A stretch of DNA of 64,000 bases from assembly GCA_920105625.2 (NCBI GenBank), contig OV050031.1:88421995-88485994 (forward strand). The letters are read 5' to 3'. Below are positions 46,844 to 59,610 of the stretch, one piece after another; positions within the stretch are counted from its first letter, which is position 1, and the number at the start of each line of letters is the position of its first letter. This stretch comes from Clusia tigrina. Lineage: Eukaryota; Arthropoda; Insecta; Diptera; Clusiidae. Made by a program: the position numbers and the translations under genes. The notes under the pieces were generated by a model. It worked only from the letters and a program-made list of their open reading frames with translations, had not been told where the DNA came from and made no database searches.

Positions 46844-48124
46844 ACCCCTATCTGCTTCAGTCGGCGTCTCAGTCTGCGTCCCAGCCGCTGTCAACGCTTC
46901 TGTAGGCGTCTCAGTAGGAGCCGCTGTCGATTGGGAGGTCTGCTGAAATCTCTATTCCTACATCTACCCCTATCTGCCGCAGTCGGCGTCGCAGCCTCTT
47001 TCAGCGTCTCTGTAGGCGCCTCAGTCGCTGCCGCTTTCGATTGGGGAGTTTGCTGCCTTGTCTATGCCTATATCTACGCCTATCTGCCTCAGTCGGCGTC
47101 GCAGCCTCTGTCAGCGATTTTGTAGGTGTCTCAGTTGCTGCCGCTGTCGATTGGGTGGTCTGCTGCCTTCTCTATGCTTATATCTACCCCTATCTGCCGC
47201 ATCCTGTGTCTCAGTCGGCGTCGCAACCTCTGTCAGTATCTCTGTAGGCGTCGCAGTCGCTGCCGCTGTCTTTTGGGGAGGTCTGCTTCCTTATCTATGC
47301 CTATATCTACGCCTATCTGCCTCAGCCTGCGTCTCAGTAGGCGTCGCAGCCTCTGTCAACGTATCTGTATGCGTCTCAGTCGCTGCCGCTGTCGATTGGG
47401 AGGTCCGCTGAAATCTCTATTCCTTTATCTACCCCTATCTGCCGCAGTCGGCGTCGCAGCCTCTGTCAGCGTATCTGTAGGCGTCTCAGTCGCTGGCACT
47501 GTCGATTGGCGGGGTCTGCTGCCTTCTCTATGCCAATATCTAACCCTATCTGCCTCAGTCGGCGTCGAAACCTCTTTCAGCGTCTCTGTAGGCGCCTCAG
47601 TCGCTGCCGCGGCCGACTGGGGGGTTTGCTGCCTTCTCTATGCCAATATCTACCCCTATCTGCCTCAGTCGGCGTCGCAGCCTCTGTCAGCGTCTCTGTA
47701 GGCGTCTCAGTCGCTGCCGCTGTCGATTGGGGTATCTGATGCCTTCTCTATACGTATATCTACCCCTATCTGCCGCAGTCTGCGTCTCAGTCGGCGTCGC
47801 AGCCTCTGTCAACGTCTCTGTAGGCGTCTCAGTCGCTGCCGCTGTCGATTCGGGGGTCTGCTGCCTCCTCTATGCCTATATCTACCCCTATCTGGCTCAG
47901 TCGGCTTCGCAGCCTCTGTCAGCGGCTCTGTAGGTGTTTCAGTTGCTGCCGCTTTCGATTGGGCGGTCTGCTGCCTTCTCTATGCCTATATCTACCCCTA
48001 TCTGCCTCAGTCGGCTTCTCAGTCGGCGTCGCAGCCACTGTTGGCGTCTCAGTAGGCTTCTCAGTCGCTGCCGCTGTCGATTTGGGGGGTCTGCTATCTT
48101 CTCTATTCCAATATCTACCCCTAT
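46844..48124 (+). repeat. 1,273-bp tandem block, copy 2
   Basis: Second copy. A part (about 46,843-47,398) also recurs at 51,335-51,890. The right end runs into the CAGCCTCAGTTGGCG monomer also seen at 44,977, as expected if the repeat arose by unequal exchange between such modules. Confidence 0.92.
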
Positions 48125-48659
48125 CAGCCTCAGTTGGCGTCTCAGTCGGCGTCGCAGCCTCTGTCTGCGTCTCTGTAGAAGTCTCAGTCGTTGCCGCTGT
48201 CGATTGGGAGTCTGCTGCCTTCTCCATGCTTATATCTACCTCTATCTGCATCAGTCGGCGTCTCAGTCGGCGTCTCAGTCGCTGTTGCTGTCAATTGGGG
48301 GGTCTGCTGCCTTCTCTATGCCAGTATCTACCCCTATCTGCCTCAATCGGCGTTTCAGTCAGCGTCGCAGCTTCTGTCAGCGTCTCTGTAGGCGTCTCAG
48401 TCGCTGCCGCTGTCGATTGGGTGGTCTTCTGCCTTCTCTATGCCTATATCTACCCCTATCTGCCTCAGTCGAAGTCGCAACCTCTGTCAGCGTTTCTGTA
48501 GGTGTCTCAGTTGCTGCCGCTGTCGATTGGGGGGTCTGCTGCCTTCTCTATGCTTATATCTACCCCTATCTGCAGCACTCTGTGTCTCAGTCGGCGTCGA
48601 AGCCCCTTTCAGCGTCTCTGTAGGCGCCTCAGTCGCTGCCGCAATCGATTGGGGGGTCT

Positions 48660-49000
48660 GCTGCCTCCTATATGCCAATATCTACCCCTATCTGGCTCAG
48701 TCGGCGTCGCAGCCTCTGTCAGCGTCTCTGTAGGCGTCTCAGTCGCTGCCGCTGTCGATTGGGGTATCTAGTGCCTTCAATATGCCAATATCTACCCCTA
48801 TCTGCCTCAGTCGGCGTCTCACTCAGCGTCGCAGCTTCTGTCAGCGTCTCTGTAGGCATCTCAGTCGCTGCCGCTGTCGATTGGGTGGTCTGCTGCCTTC
48901 TCTATACCTATATCTACCCCTATCTGCCTCAGTCGGCGTCGCAGCCGCTGCCAGGGTTTCTGTAGATGTTTCAGTTGCTGCCGCTGTCGATGGGGGGTCT
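48660..49000 (+). repeat. Three-monomer block, copy 1 (offset 3,594)
   Basis: Matches 52,254-52,594, with the shared variants CTATCTGGCTCA, GGGGTATCTAGTGCC, CGGCGTCTCACTCAGCG and CTGCCAGGGTTTCTGTAG. A related version lies at 50,033-50,400. Confidence 0.82.
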
Positions 49001-49419
49001 GCTGCCTTCTCTATGCTTATATCTACCCCTATCTGCCGCAGTCTGCGTCTCAGTCGGCGTCGCAGCCTCTGTCAACGTCTCTGTAGGCGTCTCAGTCGCT
49101 GCCGCTGTCGATTCGGGGGTCTGCTGCCTCCTCTATGCCTATATCTACCCCTATCTGGCTCAGTCGGCTTCGCAGCCTCTGTCTGCGTCTCTGTAGGAGT
49201 CTCAGTCGTTGCCGCTGTCGATTGGTGGGGTCTGCTGCCTTCTCTATGCCAATATCTACCCATATCTGCCTCAGTCGGCGTCTCAATTGGCGTCGCAGCC
49301 TCTGTCAGCGTGTCTGTAGGTATCTCAGGCGGTGTTGCTGTCTGTTGGGAGGTCTGCTGCGTTCTCTATGCCAATATCTACCCCTATCAGCCTCAGTCGG
49401 CTTCTCAATCGGCGTCGCA

Positions 49420-49939
49420 GCCTCTGTCAGCGTCTCTGTAGGCGTCTCAGTCCCTGCCGCTGTCGATTGGGTGGTCTTCTGCCTTCTCTATTCCTATATC
49501 TACCCCTATCTGCCTCAGTAGGAGTCGAAACCTCTGTCAGCGTTTCTGTAGGTGTCTCAGTTGCTGCCGCTGTCGATTGGGGGGTCTGCTGCCTTCTCTA
49601 TGCTTATATCTACCTCTATCTGCATCAGTCGGCTTCTCAGTCGGCGTCTCAGTCGCTGTTGTTGTCGATTGGGGGGTCTGCTGCCTTCTCTATGCCAATA
49701 TCTACCCCTATCTGCCTCAATCGGCGTTTCAATCAGCGTCGCAGCCTCTGTCAGCGTCTCTGTAGGCGTCTCAGTCCCTGCCGCTGTCGATTGGGTGGTC
49801 TTCTGCCTTCTCTATTCCTATATCTACCCCTATCTGCCTCAGTAGGAGTCGAAACCTCTGTCAGCGTTTCTGTAGGTGTCTCAGTTGCTGCCGCTGTCGA
49901 TTGGGGGGTCTGCTGCCTTCTCTATGCTTATATCTAGCC
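49420..49939 (+). repeat. Local duplication with 324-bp period
   Basis: Positions 49,420-49,615 recur at 49,744-49,939 (shared CAGTCCCTGCCGC, GTGGTCTTCTGCC, CAGTAGGAGTCGAAACC). The period is not a whole number of 122-bp units because it contains one short monomer in which GTCTCAGTCG is joined directly to CTGTTGTTGTCG. Confidence 0.85.
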
Positions 49940-50103
49940 CTATCTGCCGCAGTGTGTGTCTCAGTCGGCGTCGAAGCCTCTTTCAGCGTCTCTGTAGGCG
50001 CCTCAGTCGCTGCCGCAATAGATTGGGGGGTCTGCTGCCTCCTATATGCCAATATCTACCCCTATCTGGCTCAGTCGGCGTCGCAGCCTCTGTCAGCGTC
50101 TCC

Positions 50104-50144
50104 AGGCACCAGATACCCGCTGTCGATTGGGGTATCTGGTGCCT
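50104..50144. repeat. Perfect 15-bp inverted repeat inside one monomer
   Basis: Left arm AGGCACCAGATACCC (50,104-50,118), loop of 11 nt, right arm GGGTATCTGGTGCCT (50,130-50,144). The right arm is the normal sequence of this monomer class. The left arm replaces about 20 nt of normal satellite (the GTAGGCGTCTCAGTCG part), so a short inverted copy of the neighbouring sequence was written in. Confidence 0.93.
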
Positions 50145-51334
50145 TCTCTATGCCAATATCTACCCCTATCTGCCTCAATCGGCGTCTCACTCAGCGTCGC
50201 AGCTTCTGTCAGCGTCTCTGCAGGCATCTCAGTCGCTGCCGCTGTCGATTGGGTGGTCTGCTGCCTTCTCTATACCTATATCTACCCCTATCTGCCTCAG
50301 TCGGCGTCGCAGCCTCTGCCAGCGTTTCTGTAGGTGTTTCAGTTGCTGCCGCTGTCGATTGGGGGGGTCTGCTGCCTTCTCTGTGCTTATATCTACCCCT
50401 ATCTGCCGCAGTCTGTGTCTCAGTCGGCGTCGCAGCCTCTTTCAGCGTCTCTGTAAGCGTCGCAGTCGCTGCCGCTGTCTTTTGGGGATGTCTGCTTCCT
50501 TATCTATGCCTATATCTACCCCTATCTGCCCCAGCCTGCGTCTCAGTAGGCGTCGCAGCCTCTATCAGTGTATCTGTAGGCGTCTCAGTCGCTGTCGCTG
50601 TCGATTGGCGGGGTCCTTGTCTTCTCTATGCCAAAATCTAACCCTATCTGCCTCAGTCGGCGTCGAAACCTCTTTCAGCGTCTATGTAGGCGCCTCAGTC
50701 GCTGCCGCTGCCGATTGGGGGGGTCTGCTGCCTTCTCTATGCTTATATCTACCCCTATCTGCCGCATCCTGTGTCTCAGTCGGCGTCGCAACCTCTGTCA
50801 GTATCTCTGTAGGCGTCTCAGTCGCTGCCGCTGTCGATTGGGGTATCTGGTGCCTTCTCTATGCGTATATCTACCCCTATCAGCCTCAGTCGGCGTCTCA
50901 GTCGGCGTCCCAGCCTCTGTCAGCATCTCTGTTGGCGTCTCAGTAACTGCCGCGGCCGATTGGGGGTCTGCTGCCTTCTCTATTCCTATATCTACAACTA
51001 TCAGCCTCAGTCGGCGTCTCAGTCGGCGTCCCAGCCTCTGTAGGCGCCTCAGGCGCTGCCGCTATCGTTTGGGGGGTCTGCTGCCTTCTCTATGCCAATA
51101 TCTACCCCTATCTGCCTCAATCGGCGTCGCAGCCTCTGTCAGCATCTCTGTAGGCGTCTCAGTCGCAACCAGTCCCGATTGGGGGTTCTGCTGCCTTCGC
51201 TATTCCTATATCTACCCCTATCAGCCTCAGTCGGCGTCTCAGTCGGCGTCCCAGCCTCTGTCAGCATCTCTGTAGGCGTCTCAGTCGCTGCCGCGGCCGA
51301 TTGGGAGGTCTGCTGCCGTCTCTATGCCTATATC

Positions 51335-51890
51335 TACCCCTATCTGCTTCAGTCGGCGTCTCCGTCTGCGTCCCAGCCGCTGTCAGCGCTTCTGTAGGCG
51401 TCTCAGTAGGAGCCGCTGTCGATTGGGAGGTCTGCTGAAATCTCTATTTCTATATCTACCCCTATCTGCCGCAGTCGGCGTCGCAGCCTCTTTCAGCGTC
51501 TCTGTAGGCGCCTCAGTCGCTGCCGCTTTCGATTGGGGAGTTTGCTGCCTTGTCTATGCCTATATCTACGCCTATCTGCCTCAGTCGGCGTCGCAGCCTC
51601 TGTCAGCGATTTTGTAGGTGTCTCAGTTGCTGCCGCTGTCGATTGGGGGGTCTGCTGCCTTCTCTATGCTTATATCTACCCCTATCTGCCGCATCCTGTG
51701 TCTCAGTCGGCGTCGCAACCTCTGTCAGTATCTCTGTAGGCGTCGCAGTCGCTGCCGCTGTCTTTTGGGGAGGTCTGCTTCCTTATCTATGCCTATATCT
51801 ACGCCTATCTGCCTCAGCCTGCGTCTCAGTAGGCGTCGCAGCCTCTGTCAACGTATCTGTATGCGTCTCAGTCGCTGCCGCTGTCGATAG
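51335..51890 (+). repeat. Partial copy of the 1,273-bp block
   Basis: Matches 46,843-47,398 at an offset of about 4,492 bp. It lacks the rest of the block and joins a GATAGGGGGGG monomer. Confidence 0.8.
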
Positions 51891-52253
51891 GGGGGGTCTG
51901 CTGCCTTCTCTATGCCTATGTCTACCCCTATCTGCATCAGTCGGCGTCTCAGTCTGCGTCCCAGCCGCTGTCAGCATCTCTGTAGGCGTCTCAGTCGCTG
52001 CCGCGGCCGATTGGGGGGTCTGCTGCCTTGTCTATGCCTATATCTACTCCTATCTGCCTCAGTGAACTTCTCAGTCGGCGTCGCAGCCTCTGTCAGCGCT
52101 TCTGTAGGCGTCTCAGTAGGAGCCGCTGTCGATTGGGAGGTCTGCTGAAATCTCTATTACTATATCTACCCCTATCTGCCGCAGTCGGCGTCGCAGCCTC
52201 TTTCAGCGTCTCTGTAGGCGCCTCAGTCGCTGCCGCAATCGATTGGGGGGTCT

Positions 52254-52594
52254 GCTGCCTCCTATATGCCAATATCTACCCCTATCTGGCTCAATCGGCG
52301 TCGCAGCCTCTGTCAGCGTCTCTGTAGGCGTCTCACTCGCTGCCGCTGTCGATTGGGGTATCTAGTGCCTTCTCTATGCCAATATCTACCCCTATCTGCC
52401 TCAGTCGGCGTCTCACTCAGCGTCGCAGCTTCTGTCAGCGTCTCTGTAGGCATCTCAGTCGCTGCCGCTGTCGATTGGGTGGTCTGCTGCCTTCTCTATA
52501 CCTATATCTACCCCTATCTGCCTCAGTCGGCGTCGCAGCCGCTGCCAGGGTTTCTGTAGATGTTTCAGTTGCTGCCGCTGTCGATTGGGGGTCT
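52254..52594 (+). repeat. Three-monomer block, copy 2 (offset 3,594)
   Basis: Second copy of 48,660-49,000. Confidence 0.82.
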
Positions 52595-54413
52595 GCTGCC
52601 TTCTCTATGCTTATATCTACCCCTATCTGCCGCAGTCTGTGTCTCAGTCGGCGTCGCAGCCTCTTTCAGCGTCTCTGTAAGCGTCGCAGTCGCTGCCGCT
52701 CTCTTTTGGAGAGGTCTGCTTCCTTATCTTGGCCTATATCTACCCCTATCTGCCTCAGCCTGCGTCTCAGTCGGTGTCGCGGCCTCTGTCAGCATCTCTG
52801 TAGGCGTCTCAGTCGCTGCCAGTCCCGATTGGGGGGTCTGCTGCCTTCGCTATTCCTATATCTACCCCTATCAGCCTCAGTCGGAGTCTCAGTCGGCGTC
52901 CCAGCCTCTGTCAGCGTTTCGATTGGGAGGTCTGCTGAAATCTATATTCCTATATCTACCAATATCTGCCGCAGTCGGCATCGCAGCCTCTGTCAGCGTA
53001 TCTGTAGGCGTCTCAGTCGCAGTCGCTGTCGATTGGCGGAGTCTCCTGCCTTCTCTATGCCTAAATCTACCCCTATCTTCCTCAGCCTGCTTCTCAGTAA
53101 GCGTCGCAGCCTCTGTCAGCGTCTCTGTTGGCGTCTCAGTCGCTGCCGCTGACGATTGGGGGGTCTGCTGCCTTGTCTATGCCTATATCTACCACTATCT
53201 GCCTCAGTCGGCGTCTCAGTCGGCGTCCCAGCCTCTGTCAGCATCTCTGTAGGCGTCTCAGTCGCTGCCGCGGCCGATTGCGGGGTCTGCTGCCTTCTCT
53301 ATGCCTATATCTACCCCTATCTGCCTCAGTGATCTTCTCAGTCGGCGTCGCAGCCTCTGTCAGCGTTTCTGTAGGCGTCTCAGTCGCTGCCGCTGTCGAT
53401 TGGGAGGTCTGCTGAAATCTCTATTCCTTTATCTACCCCTATCTGCCGCAGTCGGCGTCGCAGCCTCTGTCAGCGTATCTGTAGGCGTCTCAGGCGCTGG
53501 CGCTGTCGATTGGCGGGGTCTGCTGCCTTCTCTATGCCAATATCTAACCCTATCTGCCTCAGTCGGCGTCTCAGTCGGCGTCGAAACCTCTTTCAGCGTC
53601 TCAGTCGGCGTCTCAGTCGCTGTTGTTGTCGATTGGGGGGTCTGCTGCCTTCTCTATGCGTATATCTACCCCTATCAGCCTCAGTCGGCGTCTCAGTCGA
53701 CGTCCCAGCCTCTGTCAGCATCTCTGTTGGCGTCTCAGTAACTGCCGCGGCCGATTGCGGGGTTTGCTGCCTTCTCTATGCCTATATCTACCCCTATCTG
53801 CCTCAGTGATCTTCTCAGTCGGCGTCGCAGCCTCTGTCAGCGTTTCTGTACGCGTATCAGTCGCTGCCGCTGTCGATTGGCGGGGTCTGCTGCCTTCTCT
53901 ATGCCAATATCTAACCCTATCTGCCTCAGTCGGCGTCTCAGTTGGCGTCGAAACCTCTTTCAGCGTCTCTGTAGGCGCCTCGGTCGCTGCAGCGGCCGAT
54001 TGGGGGGTCTGCTGCCTTCTCTATGCCTATATCTACCCCTATCTGCCTCAGTGAACTTCTCAGTCGGCGTCGCAGCCTCTGTCAGCGTTTCTGTAGGCGT
54101 CTCAGTCGCTGCCGCTGTCGATTGGGAGGTCTGCTGAAATCTCTATTCCTATATCTACCCCTATCTGCCGCAGTCGACGTCGCAGCCTCTGTCAGCGTAT
54201 CTGTAGGCGTCTCAGTCGCTGTTGCTGTCGATTGGCGGGGTCTGCTGCCTTTTCTATGCCTATATCTACCCCTATCTGCCTCAGCCTGCTTCTCAGTCGG
54301 CGTCGCAGCCTCTGTCAGCGTCTCTGTAGGCGTCTCAGTCGTTTCCGCTGTCGATTGCTGTTGTCTGCTGCCTTCTCTATGCCAATATCTACCCCTATCT
54401 GCCTCATTCGGCT

Positions 54414-57400
54414 TCTCAGTCGGCGTCTCAGCCTCTGTCAGTGACTCTGTAGGCGTGTCAGTCGCTGCCGCTGTCGATTGGGTGGTCTGCTACCTTCTCT
54501 ATGCCTATATCTCCCCCTATCTGCCTCAGTCGGCGTCTCAGTCGGCGTCCCAGCCTCTGTCAGCGTCTCTGTAGGCGTCTTAGTCGCTGCCAGTCCCGAT
54601 TGGGGGGGTCTGCTGGCATCTCTATTCCTATATCTACCCCTATCTGCCTCAGTCGACTTCTCAGTCGGCGTCGCAGCCTCTGTCAGCGTTTCTGTAGGCG
54701 TCTCAGTCGCTGCCGCTTTCGATTGTGAGGTCTGCTGAAATCTCTATTCCTATATCTACACCTATCTGCCTCAGTCAGTGTCTCAGTCGGCGTCGCAGCC
54801 TCTGTCAGCGTCTCTGTAGGCGTCTCAGCCGCTGCCGCTGTCGATTGGGGAGTCTGCTGCCTTCTCTATGCCTATATCTACCCCTATCTGCCTCAGTCGG
54901 TGTCTCAGTGGGCGTCGCAGCCTCTGTCAGCGTCTCTGTAGGCGTCTCAGTCGCTCCCGCTGTCGATTGGTGGCGTCTGCTGCCTTCTCTATGCCAATAT
55001 CTACCCCTATCTGCCTCAGTCGGCGTCTCAGTTGGCGTCGCAGCCTCTGTCAGCGTCTCTGTAGGCATTTTAGGCGGTGTTGCTGTCTGTTGGGAGGTCT
55101 GCTGCCTTCTCTGTGCCTATATCTACCCCTTTCTGCCACAGTCGGCGTCTTAGTCGGCATCGCAGCCTCTGTCAGCGTCTCTGTAGGCGTATCAGTCGCT
55201 GCCGCAGTCGATTTGGGTGGTCTCCTGCCTTCTCTATGCCAATATCTACCCCTTTCTGCCTCAGTCTGCGTCTCAGTCGGCATCGCAGCTTCTGTGAGCG
55301 TCTCTGTAGGCGTCGCAGTCGCTGCCGCTGTCGATTGGGCAGGTCTGCTTCCTTCTCTATGCCTATATCTACCCCTATCTGCCTCAGTCGACTTCTCAGT
55401 CGGCGTCGCAGCCTCTGTTAGCGTTTCTGTAGGCTCTCAGTCGCTGTCGATTGGGAGGTCTGCTGAAATCTCTATTCCTATATCTACCCCTATCTGCCTC
55501 AGTCGGCGTCTCAGTCGGCGTCGCAGCCTCTGTCAGCGTATCTTTAGGCGTCTCAGGCGGTGCTGCTGTCGATTGGGTGGTCTGCTGCCTTCTCTATACC
55601 TATATCTACCCCTATCTGCCTCAGTCGGCGTCGCAGCCTCTGCCAGCGTTTCTGTAGGTGTTTCAGTTGCTGCCGCTGTCGATTGGGGGGTCTGCTGCCT
55701 TCTCTATGCTTATATCTACCCCTATCTGCCGCAGTCTGTGTCTCAGTCGGCGTCGCAGCCTCTTTCAGCGTCTCTGTAAGCGTCGCAGTCGCTGCCGCTG
55801 TCTTTTGGGGAGGGCTGCTTCCTTACCTATGCCAATATCTACCCCTATCTGCCTCAGCCTGCGTCTCAGTAGGCGTCGCAGCCTCTGTCAGCGTCTCTGT
55901 AGGCGTCTCAGTCGCTGCCGCTGTCGATTGGGGTATCTGGTGCCTTCTCTATGCGTATATCTACCCCTATCAGCCTCAGTCGGCGTCTCAGTCGGCGTCC
56001 CAGCCTCTGTCAGCATCTCTGTTGGCGTCTCAGTAACTGCCGCGGCCGATTGGGGGTGTGCTGCCTTCTCTATTCCTATATCTACACCTATCAGCCTCAG
56101 TCGGCGTCTCAGTCGGCGTCCCAGCCTCTGTCAGCGTTTCCGTAGGCGTCTCAGGCGCTGCCGCTGTCGATTGGGAGGTCTGCTGAAATCTCTATTCCTA
56201 TATCTACCCCTATCTGCCGCAGTCGGCATCGCAGCCTCTGTCAGCGTATCTGTAGGCGTCTCAGTCGCTGTCGCTGTCGATTTGGCGGGATCTGCTGCTT
56301 TCTCTATGCCTATATCTACCCCTATCTTCCTCAGCCTGCTTCTCAGTCAGCGTCGCAGCCTCTGTCAGCGTCTCTGTTGGCGTCTCTGTCGCTGCCGCTG
56401 TCGATTGGGGGTCTGCTGCCTTCTCTATGCCTATATCTACCCCTATCTGCCTCAGTCGGCGTCTCAGTCGGCGTCCCAGCCTCTGTCAGCATCTCTGTAG
56501 GCGTCTCAGTCGCTGCCGCGGCCGATTGCGGGGTCTGCTGCCTTCTCTATGCCTATATCTACCCCTATCTGCCTCAGTGATCTTCTCAGTCGGCGTCGCA
56601 GCCTCTGTCAGCGTTTCTGTACGCGTCTCAGTCGCTGCCGCTGTCGATTGGGGGGTCTGCTGCCTTCTCTATGCCAATATCTAACCCTATCTGCCTCAGT
56701 CGGCGTCTCAGTCGGCGTCGAAACCTCTTTCAGCGTCTCTGTCGGCGTCTCAGTCGCTGCCGCTGTCGATTGTGGGGTCTGCTGCCTTCTCTATGCCTAT
56801 ATCTACCCCTATCTGCCTCAGTGAACTTCTCAGTCGGCGTCGCAGCCTCTGTCAGCGTCTCTGTAGGCGTCTCAGTCGCTGCCGCTGTCGATTGGGAGGT
56901 CTGCTGAAATCTCTATTCCTATATATACCCCTATCTGCCGCTGTCGGCGTCGCAGCCTCTGTCAGCGTCTCTGTAGGCGTCTCAGTCGTTGCCGCTGTCG
57001 ATTGGTGGTGTCTGCTGCCTTCTCTATGCCTATATCTACCCCTATCTGCCTCAGTCGGCGTCTCAGTTGTCGTCGCAGCCTCTGTCAGCGTCTCTGTAGG
57101 CATCTCAGGCGGTGTTGCTGTCTGTTGGGAGGTCTGCTGCCTTCTCTATGCTAATATCTAGACCTATCTGCCTCAGTCGCCGTCTCAGTCGGTGTCGCAG
57201 CCTCTGTCAGCGTCTCTGTAGGTGTCTCAGTGGCTGCCGCTGTCGAATGGCGGTGTCTGCTGCCTTCTCTATGCCAATATCTACCCCTCTCTGCCTCAGT
57301 CGGCGTGTCAGTCGGCGTCTCAGTCGGCGTCGCAGCCTCTGTCAGCGTCTCTGTAGGCGTCTCAGTCGCTGCCAGTCCCGATTGGGGGGGTCTGCTGCCT

Positions 57401-59610
57401 TCTCTATTCCTATATCTACCCCTATCTGCCTCAGTCGACTTCTCAGTCGGCGTCGCAGCCTCTGTCAGCGTTTCTGTAGGCGCCTCAGTCGCTGCCGCTT
57501 TCGATTGGGAGGTCTGCTGAAATCTCTATTCCTATATCTACACCTATCTGCCTGAGTCAGCGTCTCAGTTGGCGTCGCAGCCTTTGTCAGCGTCTCTGTA
57601 GGCGTCTCAGTCGCTGCCGCTGTCGATTGGGGAGTCTGCTGCCTTCTCTATGCCTACATCTACCCCTATCTGCCTCAGTCGGCGTCTCAGTGGGCGTCGC
57701 AGCCTCTGTCAGCGTCTCTGTAGGCGTCTTAGTCGTTGCCGCTGTCGATTGGTGGGGTCTGCTGCCTTCTCTATGCCAATATCTACCCCTATCTGCCTCA
57801 GTCGGCGTCTCAGTTGGCGTCGCAGCCTCTGTCAGCGTCTCTGTAGGCATCTCAGGCGGTGTTGCTGTCTGTTGGGAGGTCTGCTGCCTTCTCTATGCCT
57901 ATATCTACCCCTTTCTGCCTCAGTAGGCCTCTCAGACGGCGTCGCACCCTCTGTCAGCGTCTCTGTAGGCGTCGCAGTCGCTGCCGCAGTCGATTGGGGT
58001 GGTCTCCTGCCTTCTCTATGCCAATATCTACCCCTTTCTGCCTCAGTCTGCGTCTCAGTCGGCATCGCAGCTTCTGTGAGCGTCTCTGTAGGCGTCGCAG
58101 TCGCTGCCGCTGTCGATTGGGGAGGTCTGCTCCTTCTCTATGCCTATATCTACCCCTATCTGCTTCAGTCGACTTCTCAGTCGGCGTCGCAGTTTCTGTT
58201 AGCGTTTCTTTAGGCGTCTCAGTCGCTGTCGATTGGGAGGTCTGCTGAAATCTCTATTCCTATATCTACCCCTATCTGCCTCAGTCGGCGTCTCAGTCGG
58301 CGTCGCAGCCTCTGTCAGCGTATCTTTAGGCGTCTCAGGCGGCGCTGCTGTCTGTTGGGAGGTCTGCTGCATTCTCTATGCCTATATCTGCCCCTTTCTG
58401 CCTCAGTCGGCGTCGCAGCCTCTCTCAGCGTCTCTGTAGGCGTCTCAGTCGCTGCCGCTGTCGATTGGGGTATCTGGTGCCTTCTCTATGCGTATATCTA
58501 CCCCTATCAGCCTCAGTCGGCGTCTCAGTCGGCGTCCCAGCCTCTGTCAGCATCTCTGTTGGCGTCTCAGTAACTGCCGCGGCCGATTGGGGGTCTGCTG
58601 CCTTCTCTATTCCTATATCTAACCCTATCAGCCTCAGTCGGCGTCTCAGTCGGCGTCCCAGCCTCTGTCAGCGACTCTGTAGGCGTCTCAGTCGCTGCCG
58701 CGGCCGATTGCGGGGTCTGCTGCCTTCTCTATGCCTATATCTACCCCTATCTGCCTCAGTGATCTTCTCAGTCGGCGTCGCAGCCTCTGTCAGCGTTTCT
58801 GTACGCGTCTCAGTCGCTGCCGCTGTCGATTGGCGGGGTCTGCTGCCTTCTCTATGCCAATATCTACCCCTATCTGCCTCAGTCGGCGTCTCAGTTGGCG
58901 TCGCAGCCTCTGTCAGCGTCTCTGTAGGCATTTTAGGCGGTGTTGCTGTCTGTTGGGAGGTCTGCTGCCTTCTCTGTGCCTATATCTACCCCTTTCTGCC
59001 ACAGTCGGCGTCTCAGTCGGCATCGCAGCCTCTGTCAGCGTCTCTGTAGGCGTATCAGTCGCTGCCGCAGTCGATTGAGGTGGTCTCCTGCCTTCTCTGT
59101 GCCTATATCTACCCCTTTCTGCCACAGTCGGCGTCTCAGTCGGCATCGCAGCCTCTGTCAGCGTATCTTTAGGCGTCTCAGGCGGTGCTGCTGTCGATTG
59201 GGTGGTCTGCTGCCTTCTCTATACCTATATCTACCCCTATCTGCCTCAGTCGGCGTCGCAGCCTCTGCCAGCGTTTCTGTAGGTGTTTCAGTTGCTGCCG
59301 CTGTCGATTGGGGGGTCTGCTGCCTTCTCTATGCTTATATCTACACCTATCTGCCGCAGTCTGTGTCTCAGTCGGCGTCGCAGCCTCTTAAAGCGTCTCT
59401 GTAAGCGTCGCAGTCGCTGCCGCTGTCTTTTGGGGAGGGCTGCTTCCTTACCTATGCCTATATCTACCCCTATCTGCCTCAGCCTGCGTCTCAGTAGGCG
59501 TCGCAGCCTCTGTCAGCGTATCTGTAGGCGTCTCAGTCGCTGTCGCTGTCGATTGGCGGGGTCCTTGTCTTCTCTATGCCAAAATCTAACCCTATCTGCC
59601 TCAGTCGGCG
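54414..59610 (+). repeat. 5.2-kb higher-order repeat, copy 1
   Basis: This 5,197-bp stretch (about 43 monomers) is followed directly by a second copy. Matching order of variant monomers extends over at least 4.39 kb (54,414-58,802 against 59,611-64,000), with offset 5,197, then 5,198 after a 1-nt change near 56,650. Differences are few and partly clustered. Confidence 0.93.

Noticed and set aside
50104..50144. Rho-independent terminator or regulatory hairpin
   Set aside because: It is a private change in one of about 490 monomers, has no gene next to it, and is explained by a fold-back copy of adjacent satellite.
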